A stretch of 64,000 nt of DNA. Source: Natrinema salaciae. GTDB lineage: Archaea > Halobacteriota > Halobacteria > Halobacteriales > Natrialbaceae. Location of the stretch: contig NZ_FOFD01000005.1 of assembly GCF_900110865.1 (NCBI RefSeq), positions 62,001-126,000 on the forward strand, given 5' to 3'. Every line of letters starts with the position of its first letter. Positions within the stretch are counted from its first letter, which is position 1. The position numbers were made by a program, and so were the translations under genes. Positions 17,977-26,458 of the stretch are shown piece after piece. The notes beneath the pieces are model-generated. The model was not told the DNA's origin, searched no databases, and saw only the letters and a list, made by a program, of their open reading frames with translations.

Positions 17977-18959
17977 CGGGTATCCGCCTCCAAATCGCTC
18001 CGGATGAAGCGGCGGTAGTAGATCGTCGCAAGCACCATCGAGACGACGAACAGTCCGACGCTCATCGCGGCCCCGCGACCGAACGCGAAGGCTCTGAACG
18101 AGAAGTTATAGATGTACACCATCGTCACCTCGACCGACGAGGGCGGACTCCCGCCGAACATCACGTACGGCGTCGTGAAGTCGATCATCGTCCACAACAA
18201 CATGAGGAGTATTACCACCCCGGAGACGGGCTTGAGTTGTGGCAGCGTGACGTATCGGAACCTGCCCCAGCGGCCGGCACCGTCGATCGACGCGGCCTCG
18301 TAGAGCTGTTGGGGGATCGACTGGAGGCCGGCGTAGAGCATGATCATCACCCAGGGAAACTGGATCCAGACGTGTGCGATAGTCATCGACCACAACGCCC
18401 GATCGCCGAGCAACCAGAACACCGGTTCGTCGATGATCCCGACGGACATGAGCGCGTGATTGATGATGCCGGAGTCGGAGAGGAACATCATCCGCCAGAC
18501 GTTCAACGTCACGATCGCCGGTGCGATCCACGGAAGCAACAGCAGCGTTCGAACGAGGAACGACCCCTTGAACTCCCGATTGAGGATCAACGCCGCAGTC
18601 AGTCCCAGCACGTAGGTCCCGACGAGGACACCGAGCGACCAGAGGACGGTCCGCGATATCGAGTACCAGTACCGGCTTCCGATGGTAGTCGACGGGTCCA
18701 TCACGAAGGCGTAGTGTTCGAGGCCGACGAACGGCGCACTCGTCCAGTCGCCGATGTAGTTCGAGTTCACACCCATGAAACTGATCGTGACCCCCCACAC
18801 GACGGGGACGAAGTGAACGACGAACATCATCGTCAGTGCGGGAAACAGGAGTTTGTACGCGTACTGGTACTTCTCGTCGAGCCGACCGTACCACGGGAGA
18901 TACCGGCCGAGATCCCCGCTGACCACTCGCTCGCGTAACTGCAAGGAAGCGCGTGCCAT
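17973..18959 (-). CDS. carbohydrate ABC importer permease (MalF type)
   Basis: This 328-residue membrane protein has a longer N-terminal region (about 35 residues) before the first membrane segment, then about six segments. Its EAA loop reads YEAASIDGAGRWGRFR near residues 220-235. It pairs with the MalG-type permease, whose gene overlaps its 3' end by 4 bp. It follows the lipoprotein gene after a 51-bp gap with no strong promoter, so it belongs to the same operon. The substrate is inferred from the chitin context. Confidence 0.92.
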   Translation of the reverse strand: MARASLQLRERVVSGDLGRYLPWYGRLDEKYQYAYKLLFPALTMMFVVHFVPVVWGVTISFMGVNSNYIGDWTSAPFVGLEHYAFVMDPSTTIGSRYWYSISRTVLWSLGVLVGTYVLGLTAALILNREFKGSFLVRTLLLLPWIAPAIVTLNVWRMMFLSDSGIINHALMSVGIIDEPVFWLLGDRALWSMTIAHVWIQFPWVMIMLYAGLQSIPQQLYEAASIDGAGRWGRFRYVTLPQLKPVSGVVILLMLLWTMIDFTTPYVMFGGSPPSSVEVTMVYIYNFSFRAFAFGRGAAMSVGLFVVSMVLATIYYRRFIRSDLEADTR

Positions 18960-19010
18960 GATTTGTGAGTTACGAGATCGATGTTATTTCTTTCGGAAGA
19001 CCATCCGCGA

Positions 19011-20318
19011 TCAACCCTCTTGTGCCTGATCGACGAGTCGCTGTGCGACTCCGGCGGCCTCGTCGAGGAGCTCCGCGGATCGCCCCTCTTCCCAGTCGCC
19101 CGTGACGACCTCCTCGAGCCACTGGCCGATCGTCCCGGCGAGTTCACCTTCGACTTCGCTCAGTCCCGGGATCATCGGATAGTGCCGCGCGTGGGGGAGC
19201 ACGTCGTCGTGGAGCGTCCGACTGAGTTCGTCGTCGAACTCGGAGCGGTCGAACGCCTCCTCGACGGTCGGCAGGAGACCGATCCGATCGGCGAACGCCG
19301 CGTTGACAGCCGGCCGTGAGAGCCACGAGATCCACTCGGCGGCTTCGTCCTGTTTGTCCGACCACGGCCGAATGCCAAGCCCTTCCATGCCGAAGAACGT
19401 CGACCGGTCGCCCGTCGGTCCGGCCGGGAGTGGGCCGATCGTGAAGTCGCTCCGATCCGCCTCGCCCTGCTCGACGAACTGATCGACGGGACTCAAGTCT
19501 TGCATGATCGCACTGACGTCTTCGTTGATCAACGCCCCGTCGAACTCGTCGACACCCCACTCGGCGATCTGTGTCGGCATGACGTCCTCCTCGAGGATGA
19601 GGTCCTTCCAGAAATTCAGCGCCTCGACGCCTTCCGTCGAATCGAACAGGATCTCGTTCGTGTCCTCGTCGGCCACGCGGCCCCCGTTTTGCCAGAGGAA
19701 CGTGATGAACGCACGCGGTAGCTCCCAGCTCACGCCCATCATCGCGTAGAGGTGTCTGTCGGGGAACTCCTCGCGGAACGCCTGCCCCTGCTCGACCAGT
19801 GCGTCCCAGTCGTCGGGTTGACCGTCGATCCCCGCTTGCTCGACGAGCGGGTCGTACTCGAGATAGCCACGCGGCCCCCAGAACCACGGGATACCGTGGA
19901 TCTGTCCCTGATAATCCATGATGTCGGTAACCTGGTCGAAAAACCCGTCCAGTTCGGGAAGCGTCGCGTCCAGTTCCGACAGATCGACCCAGCCGTCGGC
20001 GTTCGCCTGTTGCGGCAGGAACGTCGACGCGATGTGGTCGACGTCCGGCCCGGTGCCGGACTGAATATCGGTCACCTGCGAGTCCGGAACGTCCGCCCAC
20101 GTCAGAAACTCGTGTTCGACTTCGATACCGGTCTCCGCCTCGAAAGCATCGGACTGCTCCTCGAGCCAGTCAGCCTGTGACTCCTGCCCGATGTAGCGCG
20201 CTTGGACCGCATCTCCGGAGCCGTTGGAACCGGTGAATCCGTCCAGACAACCGGCAATACCGATCGTCGTCGTTGCGCCGGCACACTGCAGTAGCTTGCG
20301 TCGGGTATGATCTATCAT
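19011..20318 (-). CDS. sugar-binding lipoprotein of the ABC importer
   Basis: This is a 435-residue extracellular solute-binding protein of the MalE/UgpB kind. The N-terminus has a twin-arginine motif (TRRKLLQ) and a lipobox (GIAGC, Cys near residue 23), so it would be exported by Tat and anchored by lipid, the usual haloarchaeal solution. I chose the ATG at 20318 because it begins this signal; the frame is open 56 codons upstream. Recognisable features of the family include the EAETGIEVEHEF region near 55-70 and aromatic residues for sugar stacking (IPWFWGPRGYL). It is the first gene of the importer operon. Confidence 0.9.
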   Translation of the reverse strand: MIDHTRRKLLQCAGATTTIGIAGCLDGFTGSNGSGDAVQARYIGQESQADWLEEQSDAFEAETGIEVEHEFLTWADVPDSQVTDIQSGTGPDVDHIASTFLPQQANADGWVDLSELDATLPELDGFFDQVTDIMDYQGQIHGIPWFWGPRGYLEYDPLVEQAGIDGQPDDWDALVEQGQAFREEFPDRHLYAMMGVSWELPRAFITFLWQNGGRVADEDTNEILFDSTEGVEALNFWKDLILEEDVMPTQIAEWGVDEFDGALINEDVSAIMQDLSPVDQFVEQGEADRSDFTIGPLPAGPTGDRSTFFGMEGLGIRPWSDKQDEAAEWISWLSRPAVNAAFADRIGLLPTVEEAFDRSEFDDELSRTLHDDVLPHARHYPMIPGLSEVEGELAGTIGQWLEEVVTGDWEEGRSAELLDEAAGVAQRLVDQAQEG

Positions 20319-20349
20319 GTCATTCGGCCCGGGACGACTATTCAAACAG

Positions 20350-20360
20350 ATGGCATATAT
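20350..20360 (-). promoter_or_regulatory. TATA-like box of the importer operon
   Basis: On the minus strand CTATATATGCC lies about 35 bp before the ATG at 20318, giving a short or absent leader. The gap up to 20592 also serves the divergent enolase-superfamily gene, which has its own TTTATTG about 24 bp before its start. Confidence 0.45.
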
Positions 20361-20592
20361 AGCTTTCCATGATAAAAGTGCTGAAGGAGGTAACAATAAC
20401 ACCCGTTTTCGCGACGACGAGACGGGGCTCGAGCCCGTAGAGAACGGCGCACACGCTCCGGCCGCTTCCGATAGATGGGACTTCACCGGACCGAGAGACG
20501 GCCGCCCCCATCGTCGTCGCGTGGTCGAGGCGAACCGAGACGAGCGCCGATCGAGGTCGAACGTTTATTGATGACTGTTACGAACAGCCTGT

Positions 20593-21744
20593 ATGAAAAT
20601 CGTCGACTACGAACTGTTCCGAGTGCCGCCCCGGTGGCTCTTCCTGAAACTCGAGACGGCGGACGGGCTGATCGGGTGGGGTGAACCGATCGTCGAAGGG
20701 CGGGCCGAGACCGTCCGAACCGCCGTCGACGAGATTATGGACAGTTACCTCCTCGGGAAGGACCCACGGCACATCGAGGATCACTGGCAAGCGATGTATC
20801 GAGGCTGTTTCTATCGCGGCGGACCCGTGCTGATGAGCGCCATCGCGGGAATCGATCAGGCGCTGTGGGATCTCAAGGGTCGAACGTTCGGTGCACCGGT
20901 GTACGAACTCCTCGGCGGAAGAACGCGGGAGCGAATCCGCGTCTACCAGTGGATCGGCGGCGACCGCACCGAGGAGGTCGGTGCGGAAGCGGAGCAGTTG
21001 TGTGACGTCGGCTACACCGCGTTGAAGATGGATGCGGCGAACCAGATGCGACACCTCGAGCCGCCGGCCGCGGTGGACGAGATCGTTTCCCGCGTCGAAC
21101 ACGTCCGCGAGACCGTCGGGCCGCATATCGACATCGTCGTCGACTTCAGGGGACGAATCTCGAAATCGCTCGCGAAACGTATCGCACCGAAACTCGAGCC
21201 GTTCGACATCGCGTTCATCGAGGAGCCGGTCCTTCCCGAAAACCTCGAGTATCTGCCGCCGCTCGCGTCCCGGACCACCGTTCCGCTGGCGACGGGCGAA
21301 CGGCTCTACTCGCGGTGGGACTTCAAGCCGCTGTTCGAGCGCGGCGGCGTGGACGTCGTGCAACCCGACGTCTCCCACGCCGGCGGGATCTCCGAAATGG
21401 TACGAATCGCGAACATGGCGGAGGCGCACGACGTGGCAGTGGCCCCGAACTGTCCGCTCGGACCGATCGCGCTGGCGGCCTCGTTGCAAGTGAGCGCGAC
21501 CGTGCCGAACCTGCTATTTCAGGACCACGGGTTCGACATCTATCCCGCCCCGAAGAGCGCAGCCGACAACTACCTCGACGACGCCTCCGTCTTCGAGTTC
21601 GCGGATGGCTATCTCGACCTCCTCGACGACCCCGGGTTGGGGATCGAGATCGACGAGGAGGCCGTCCGCGAGCAGTCCCAGCGAAACCTGAACTGGCACA
21701 ACCAGGTGTGGCGTCAGGAGGACGGGAGTATCGCGGAGTGGTGA
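20593..21744 (+). CDS. enolase-superfamily sugar-acid dehydratase-like protein lacking both usual catalytic histidines
   Basis: The 383-residue protein aligns by eye with the galactonate dehydratase (GalD/DgoD) family over its full length. Metal ligands are kept: Asp184 (VDFRGR), Glu210 (IEEPV) and Glu236 (ATGERLYSRWDF). Two positions that are catalytic histidines in GalD are changed. The usual DFHGR is DFRGR (Arg186), and the usual APHCPLGPIALA is APNCPLGPIALA (Asn286). Both codons are clear (agg and aac). It should still bind Mg and an acid sugar, but the acid/base chemistry must differ. The setting next to amino-sugar genes suggests a substrate such as an amino-sugar acid, but this is inference. 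It is divergent from the importer operon. Confidence 0.85.
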   Translation: MKIVDYELFRVPPRWLFLKLETADGLIGWGEPIVEGRAETVRTAVDEIMDSYLLGKDPRHIEDHWQAMYRGCFYRGGPVLMSAIAGIDQALWDLKGRTFGAPVYELLGGRTRERIRVYQWIGGDRTEEVGAEAEQLCDVGYTALKMDAANQMRHLEPPAAVDEIVSRVEHVRETVGPHIDIVVDFRGRISKSLAKRIAPKLEPFDIAFIEEPVLPENLEYLPPLASRTTVPLATGERLYSRWDFKPLFERGGVDVVQPDVSHAGGISEMVRIANMAEAHDVAVAPNCPLGPIALAASLQVSATVPNLLFQDHGFDIYPAPKSAADNYLDDASVFEFADGYLDLLDDPGLGIEIDEEAVREQSQRNLNWHNQVWRQEDGSIAEW

Positions 21745-22088
21745 GCCGATCGGACCGGTTTCGTTTCGCTCTCGGAAACGACTGGCGTCGGACCGGCGGT
21801 ATCCGAGCCCCGCTGTCGCATCGTTGGGCAGTGCATTACAACCATACGACTGTAATATCGGAGTTTACTAACTTATGGCTGTAATCGGATTTTTCCCGAG
21901 TTCGTTTCGGAGAGCGAAACGAGACGGAGAATCGTCACAATCAGGCACGAGTACGAAGATGGAAACGGGGGGCAGCGATCGAAACGGACACTGCCTCAGG
22001 CAGCAGCGGGGAAGCCGTCGATCGCGACTCGAGACGCTACCGTCGACTCCGACGGCGAAAACGGTCCGGGAATCGACCGGGTCGTCGC
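21745..22088. other. gap between convergent genes
   Basis: No gene is seen in these 344 bp. Two short similar stretches, CGACTGTAATATCGG (about 21847-21861) and GGCTGTAATCGG (about 21876-21887), lie 15 bp apart. A T-run (GGATTTTTCCC near 21887-21897) could end the plus-strand transcript. The gap separates the convergent enolase-family and deacetylase genes. Confidence 0.35.
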
Positions 22089-22790
22089 TCACTCGAGGTA
22101 GGCGTGGGCGGTCTCGTGGAACGGGACGAATCCTTCGGCGCTGTCGACCCCGGTTCGTTTCCCGAGGACGGTGTTTTCCGCGGCGACTCCGTCCACGAGA
22201 TTGTCAAACTCCGCGTCGATTCCGCCGTGCGACTGGAGGAACTCGACTTGGGACTCGTGTTGTCTGATCGCGTCCGCCTTGACGTCCTCGTAGCCGGTGA
22301 TATCGACGTGGACCGACGGATCGAACTCGGCGGTCGGCTTCCCGAAGTAGTAGATGTTTGCCGGATCGCAGGGCTCCGACGGCGTCTCGACGAGGGGCAG
22401 CGACGCCATGTAGTAGGCGTCGGTGACGAGTCGCGATGTGACTCGATGATCGGGATGCATGTCGTCCCGATAGTGCGTGAGAACGATGTCCGGCGAAAAC
22501 GTTCGAATCGTCTCGACGATCGAGAGCCGGTTCTCGAGGGAGTACTCGATGCGCCCGTCCTCGAATCCGAGAAACTCCACCGCGGCCGCGCCGAGTATCT
22601 CACCGGACTGGCGCGCTTCCGCCTCGCGGACGGACGCGATCTCGGTGGTCGTCGTCTCGACGGCCCCGTATTCGCCGCGGGTTAGATGGGCGATCGTGAC
22701 CGTGTCGCCCCGATCGGCGTGTTTTGCGAGCGTTCCACCGCAAAAGATGTCGGCATCGTCCGGATGCGCAACGATGGCTACTAGTTCCAT
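22089..22790 (-). CDS. PIG-L/LmbE-family deacetylase, likely for GlcNAc or diacetylchitobiose
   Basis: This is a zinc-dependent N-acetyl-sugar deacetylase of 233 residues. The metal-binding motif AHPDDAD is near residues 8-14, and the second His motif HPDHR is near 112-116, both in the places expected for the family. I chose the ATG at 22790 (MELVAIVAHPDD), which starts right before the first motif and has an AT-rich box about 33 bp upstream. In Thermococcales the related Dac enzyme deacetylates diacetylchitobiose. Here, with a cytosolic GH3 enzyme but no visible NagA/NagB, it would make free glucosamine or partly deacetylated dimers. It has no signal peptide, so it acts in the cytoplasm. Confidence 0.85.
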   Translation of the reverse strand: MELVAIVAHPDDADIFCGGTLAKHADRGDTVTIAHLTRGEYGAVETTTTEIASVREAEARQSGEILGAAAVEFLGFEDGRIEYSLENRLSIVETIRTFSPDIVLTHYRDDMHPDHRVTSRLVTDAYYMASLPLVETPSEPCDPANIYYFGKPTAEFDPSVHVDITGYEDVKADAIRQHESQVEFLQSHGGIDAEFDNLVDGVAAENTVLGKRTGVDSAEGFVPFHETAHAYLE

Positions 22791-22869
22791 GGACGGATCG
22801 ACTGACGAATCGGGGAGACATAATAATTTTCCCTCGGACTGGTTCGAGTGAAAGACTGTCTCCCGGCTG

Positions 22870-23631
22870 CTACCGACGGGAAGCGGGCTCAGCCGAGAGC
22901 GCCGAGAGCAGCATGCTACTCGCGCTGAAGAGGATTCCGGGGACGTTTTCTTCGAATCGCTTCCCGGAGAGTTCGTCAGCCCACCCCGAGACGAAGACTG
23001 CACCAGTCAGCGATCCGGTCGAGATTCCGTCGGCGACGCTGTTCACACGCGGAAACTGCTCCTGCCGATCGAACGCGACGCCGCGATCGCGGATCCGATC
23101 CAACTCGGCGCGGAGTTCGGGTTCGGCCGTGATCGTGTACTCGGTCCGTTCCGGCCGGTGGTCCTCGAGAAGCGCGTCGAGCGCGTCGTCCGACTGCTCG
23201 GCGAGAATCGCCTTTCCAGCGGCGCTACAGTGAAGAAGCCGCGTGTTGTACGCCGGAAAGTCCCGGTCGGCGTGTTTCGTGGAGAGATACACGTCGACGA
23301 CTCGCCCGTTGTGTTCGATAGCCATCCCGGCTACTTCGTTCGTCATCTCGGCGAGTTCGTCGATCGGGGCCGTCGCTGCGCGGTGCAGTTCGGACAGTGA
23401 CCCAGTCCGGATGCCGTAGTCGAGAAACTGCACCGACGGCAGGTAGTGGCCGTCAGATCGGTCGACGTACCCGAGTTCGTGCAGCGTCGACAGATGCTTG
23501 GAAACGGTGCCCTTCGACAGCTCCGTCTGATCGGCAATCGCCGTAACACCGATCGGCTCCGGCGAATCCGCGACGATTTCGAGGATCGTCATCGACCGAA
23601 CGGTGGCACCGATCGCGGTATCGCTCTGCAT
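22870..23631 (-). CDS. IclR-family transcriptional regulator
   Basis: The product has 253 residues. Residues 8-70 form the winged-helix DNA-binding domain (ITAIADQTELSKGTVSKHLSTL reads as the helix-turn-helix, quoted here in parts: TELSKGTVSKHL). Residues 80-250 form the effector-binding domain, which in this family senses small metabolites (for example the HCSAAGKAILA segment near 150). It lies among the amino-sugar catabolic genes and divergent from the SelA-like gene. It is therefore the natural candidate to control the island in response to a chitin breakdown product. A TATA-like ACTATATGTG lies at 23652-23661 on the minus strand. Confidence 0.9.
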   Translation of the reverse strand: MQSDTAIGATVRSMTILEIVADSPEPIGVTAIADQTELSKGTVSKHLSTLHELGYVDRSDGHYLPSVQFLDYGIRTGSLSELHRAATAPIDELAEMTNEVAGMAIEHNGRVVDVYLSTKHADRDFPAYNTRLLHCSAAGKAILAEQSDDALDALLEDHRPERTEYTITAEPELRAELDRIRDRGVAFDRQEQFPRVNSVADGISTGSLTGAVFVSGWADELSGKRFEENVPGILFSASSMLLSALSAEPASRR

Positions 23632-23701
23632 ACATCATTCGTAGAACACATCACATATAGTCGTTTCCGAGTGAGAAACGGCCGAAATGAACTGACAACC
23701 G

Positions 23702-23716
23702 AACTTATTTATATAT
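23702..23716 (+). promoter_or_regulatory. TATA-like box of the SelA-like gene
   Basis: CTTATTTATATATGG lies about 30 bp before the ATG at 23744. Together with the minus-strand box at 23652-23661 it forms a compact divergent control region (23632-23743) between the IclR gene and its likely target. Confidence 0.5.
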
Positions 23717-23743
23717 GGTGACGTGAATTATCGGACACGATAG

Positions 23744-24961
23744 ATGAGTGAAGAGACCGTGTACGACGAGCTAGGTGTCCCGAGCGTCGTCAACGCCGCC
23801 GGGACGAAAACGCGGATCGGCGGCAGCCGTATCCGGCCGGACGCCGTCGAGGCGATGGAACGGGCAGCGACCGAGTTCGTCAGGCTCTCCGATTTACAGG
23901 CGAAAGCGAGCGAACTCATCGCTGACGTGACGGGATCGCAGGCCGGCTACGTGACGTGTGGCGCAGACGCCGGACTGCTTCTCGCAGCGGCCGCGGCACT
24001 GGCGGGCGACGATCCCGGCGTGATGGATCAGCTCCCGGACACCGACGGCATCCCCGACGAGATCATCATGCCACGGACGCACAGAACCGGCTACGATCAC
24101 GCGTTCCGTGCGGCCGGGGCGACGATCGTCGACGTCGGGACGAACGATCGAGTCCTCGGCACCGGAGCGACCGCGGTCGAACCCTGGGAGATCGACCGTG
24201 CAATCTCCGAGCGGACGGCGGCGATCGGCTACGTCCAGAAGCCGTACACCGAGCCCGCCCTGTCGACGGTAACCGAGATTGCGTCCGAATACGACGTCCC
24301 GGTTATCGTCGACGCGGCCGCGGAACTCCCGCCCACGGAGAACTTCTCGCGGTTCATCGAGGACGGTGCGGACCTCGTCGTCTTCAGCGGTGGGAAAGCG
24401 ATCCGCGGTCCGCAAACGACCGGAATCGTCGCCGGCCGCCGGGATCTCGTCGAATCGATCGCCCTCCAGCATCTCGACATGCACGCCGCCGGCGAGGTCT
24501 GGCAACCGCCAGCAGAACTCGTCGACATCGATCGGCTCGACGGCGTCCCGCGACAGGGGATCGGACGGCCGCTGAAAGTCGGAAAGGAGGAACTCGTCGG
24601 TCTTCTCGTCGCCCTCGAGTCGTTTCTCGAGGACGACCACGACGTCGCTCGCGGCAGATGGCAGCGTGATGCTGCGCGTATCGCGTCCGCACTCGAATCC
24701 ATCCGTGGGGTCGACCCAGCCCTCGATGGCGGTGACGACGACTCGGTCGCCCCGCAGGTCGCGGTTCACGTCGATTCCGCCGCCTCGACGTGCTCAGCGA
24801 CGGAACTCGTTCGGGCGCTTCGAGCAGAATCGCCTCGAGTATTCGTCGGCGCGGACCGCCTCGACGAAGACGTCTTCACGATTAATCCGATGTGTCTCGG
24901 GGCGTCCGAACTGGACCACGTCATCGATCGCGTCCGGTCACACCTGACGGCGTCACAGTAA
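23744..24961 (+). CDS. SelA-like PLP enzyme, candidate D-glucosaminate ammonia-lyase
   Basis: This is a 405-residue fold-type I PLP enzyme of the L-seryl-tRNA selenium transferase-like group. Lys218 in FSGGKAIRGPQ is the expected PLP-binding lysine, and Asp190 in VIVDAAAELPP the usual PLP-nitrogen partner; VVNAAGTKTRIGG at the start is also typical. Known relatives include DgaE, which removes ammonia from D-glucosaminate 6-phosphate in enteric bacteria. There are no selenocysteine genes around, and the neighbours are RidA and a glucose dehydrogenase. I infer deamination of non-phosphorylated D-glucosaminate to 2-keto-3-deoxygluconate. An alternative is another amino-acid or amino-sugar-acid lyase. 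Confidence 0.85.
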   Translation: MSEETVYDELGVPSVVNAAGTKTRIGGSRIRPDAVEAMERAATEFVRLSDLQAKASELIADVTGSQAGYVTCGADAGLLLAAAAALAGDDPGVMDQLPDTDGIPDEIIMPRTHRTGYDHAFRAAGATIVDVGTNDRVLGTGATAVEPWEIDRAISERTAAIGYVQKPYTEPALSTVTEIASEYDVPVIVDAAAELPPTENFSRFIEDGADLVVFSGGKAIRGPQTTGIVAGRRDLVESIALQHLDMHAAGEVWQPPAELVDIDRLDGVPRQGIGRPLKVGKEELVGLLVALESFLEDDHDVARGRWQRDAARIASALESIRGVDPALDGGDDDSVAPQVAVHVDSAASTCSATELVRALRAESPRVFVGADRLDEDVFTINPMCLGASELDHVIDRVRSHLTASQ

Positions 24962-24985
24962 CTGTGACAGTCGTGACCGAAACAC

Positions 24986-24998
24986 ACATATATACTAA
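24986..24998 (+). promoter_or_regulatory. TATA-like box of the RidA-dehydrogenase pair
   Basis: ACATATATACTAA lies about 28 bp before the ATG at 25020. RidA and the dehydrogenase can therefore be transcribed apart from the SelA-like gene, which ends only 59 bp upstream. Confidence 0.5.
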
Positions 24999-25019
24999 CA
25001 AATACGGAGTAATTGGAAG

Positions 25020-25400
25020 ATGGACGGAATCGAAACGGAAGGCGCACCCACGAGTATCGGGCCGTTCTCACAGGCAGTACGCGACGGTGATCGGTTGTAC
25101 GTCTCCGGGCAGGGGCCGGTCGATCCCGAGTCGGGAGAGATCGTCGGCGGCGACATCAGTGCGCAGACACGCGCGACCATGGAGAACATCGAAACCGTTC
25201 TCGAGGCCGGGAACAGTTCGCTCGAGAACGTCGTCAAGACGACGGTGTTCGTCACCGATATGGACGACTACGAGGACGTCAACGCGGTGTACGAACGGTA
25301 CGTGACCGAACCGTACCCCGCCCGGAGCGCCGTCGAAGTATCGCGGCTGCCGATCGACATCGGCGTCGAGATCGACGTGATCGCGCGGGTCGATCCATGA
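25020..25400 (+). CDS. ridA: RidA-family enamine/imine deaminase
   Basis: This is a 126-residue YjgF/YER057c/UK114 protein. Family marks are IGPFSQAV near the N-terminus, the substrate-binding Arg in PARSAVEVSRLP (about residue 101), and a conserved GVEIDVIARV end with the Glu near residue 116. RidA enzymes hydrolyse reactive enamines and imines released by PLP-dependent lyases. The gene sits between a PLP lyase and a dehydrogenase and overlaps the latter by 4 bp. A dedicated role in clearing the enamine/imine formed by the neighbouring PLP enzyme is a natural reading. It is cytosolic and probably a trimer, as in the family. Confidence 0.92.
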   Translation: MDGIETEGAPTSIGPFSQAVRDGDRLYVSGQGPVDPESGEIVGGDISAQTRATMENIETVLEAGNSSLENVVKTTVFVTDMDDYEDVNAVYERYVTEPYPARSAVEVSRLPIDIGVEIDVIARVDP

Positions 25401-26458
25401 GAGCGATTGCCGTCGAACGTGACGGCTCCCAGCCGCGTCTGATAGAGAAACCGCGCCCCGAACCCGACCCCGGCGAAGCGCTGGTTCGAACGCTCCGTGT
25501 CGGGATCGATGGAACCGACTTCGAGGTGATCGACGGGAATCACGGCGGTTTCCCCGCGGAGAGCGATCACCAGGTCCTCGGTCACGAGGCCGTCGGCGTC
25601 GTCGAGGAGTCGAACGGCACCGCACTCGAGGAGGGACAGCTCGTCGTCCCGACGGTTCGCCGTCCCCCGGACACCGCGAACGAGTACTTCCGGCGGGGGG
25701 AGCCCGATATGGCACCGCCCGACGAGTGTCTCGAGCGTGGAATCGACGGCGAACACGGATTCATGGCCGACTACGTTACGAGCCCGGAAGCGTTCCTGGT
25801 TCCCGTTCCGCCCGCGTTCGAGGCGACAGGTATCCTGATCGAACCGATGAGTAATACGGAGAAGGCGCTCGAGCACGCCTACGCGTCGCGGTCGGCGTTC
25901 GACTGGCAGCGTGATGCGGCGCTCGTGCTCGGAAACGGACCGCTCGGCCTGCTAACGCTAGCCAGGCTTCAGTCGGAGTTCGAGCGGACGTACTGTCTCG
26001 GACGCCGTGATCGGCCCGATCCGACGATCGACCTCATCGAACGATTGGGTGCGACCTACGTCGACTCGCGTGAAACGCCAGTGGCCGCCGTTCCGGCCGA
26101 ATACGAGCCGATGGATCTCGTCTACGAAGCGACCGGATACGCGAAACACGCCTTCGAGACGATCGATGCGCTCGATCAAAACGGCGTCGGGGTGTTGCTC
26201 GGGCTCCCCGGAGACGCTGCGTTCGACGTGGCGGGCGGTCGACTCCACCGCACGCTCGTGCAGGGGAACAGGGCACTCGTCGGCAGTGTCAACTCCCACG
26301 TCGAACACTTCGAGGCCGCCTGCGAAACGCTCTCCGCGCTCCCCGACTGGTTCAGTGACGCGCTCGTTACGGACGTCTTCGAACCGGCCGCCGTGGACGA
26401 TGCGTTTTCCCGGTCACCGGATCGAATCAAGACCGTCATCGAGTTCGATTCGCGCTGA
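25397..26458 (+). CDS. gdh: glucose dehydrogenase (haloarchaeal MDR type), possibly acting on glucosamine
   Basis: The 353-residue enzyme closely matches the zinc-dependent NAD(P) glucose dehydrogenase of haloarchaea. Conserved stretches include EKPRPEP, GEALVRTLRVG, GHEAVGVV (zinc-site His in LGHEA), VVPTVRRPP, ITEKALEHAYASR-like TEKALEHAYASRSAF, the Rossmann segment VLGNGPLGLL, CLGRRDRPDPTID and LVGSVNSHVEHFEAA. It opens the non-phosphorylating Entner-Doudoroff route in haloarchaea. Its gene overlaps ridA by ATGA and follows a PLP lyase. I therefore infer that this copy oxidises glucosamine to glucosaminate rather than, or in addition to, glucose. The general chemistry is well supported; the substrate is not. 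Confidence 0.9.
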   Translation: MRAIAVERDGSQPRLIEKPRPEPDPGEALVRTLRVGIDGTDFEVIDGNHGGFPAESDHQVLGHEAVGVVEESNGTALEEGQLVVPTVRRPPDTANEYFRRGEPDMAPPDECLERGIDGEHGFMADYVTSPEAFLVPVPPAFEATGILIEPMSNTEKALEHAYASRSAFDWQRDAALVLGNGPLGLLTLARLQSEFERTYCLGRRDRPDPTIDLIERLGATYVDSRETPVAAVPAEYEPMDLVYEATGYAKHAFETIDALDQNGVGVLLGLPGDAAFDVAGGRLHRTLVQGNRALVGSVNSHVEHFEAACETLSALPDWFSDALVTDVFEPAAVDDAFSRSPDRIKTVIEFDSR

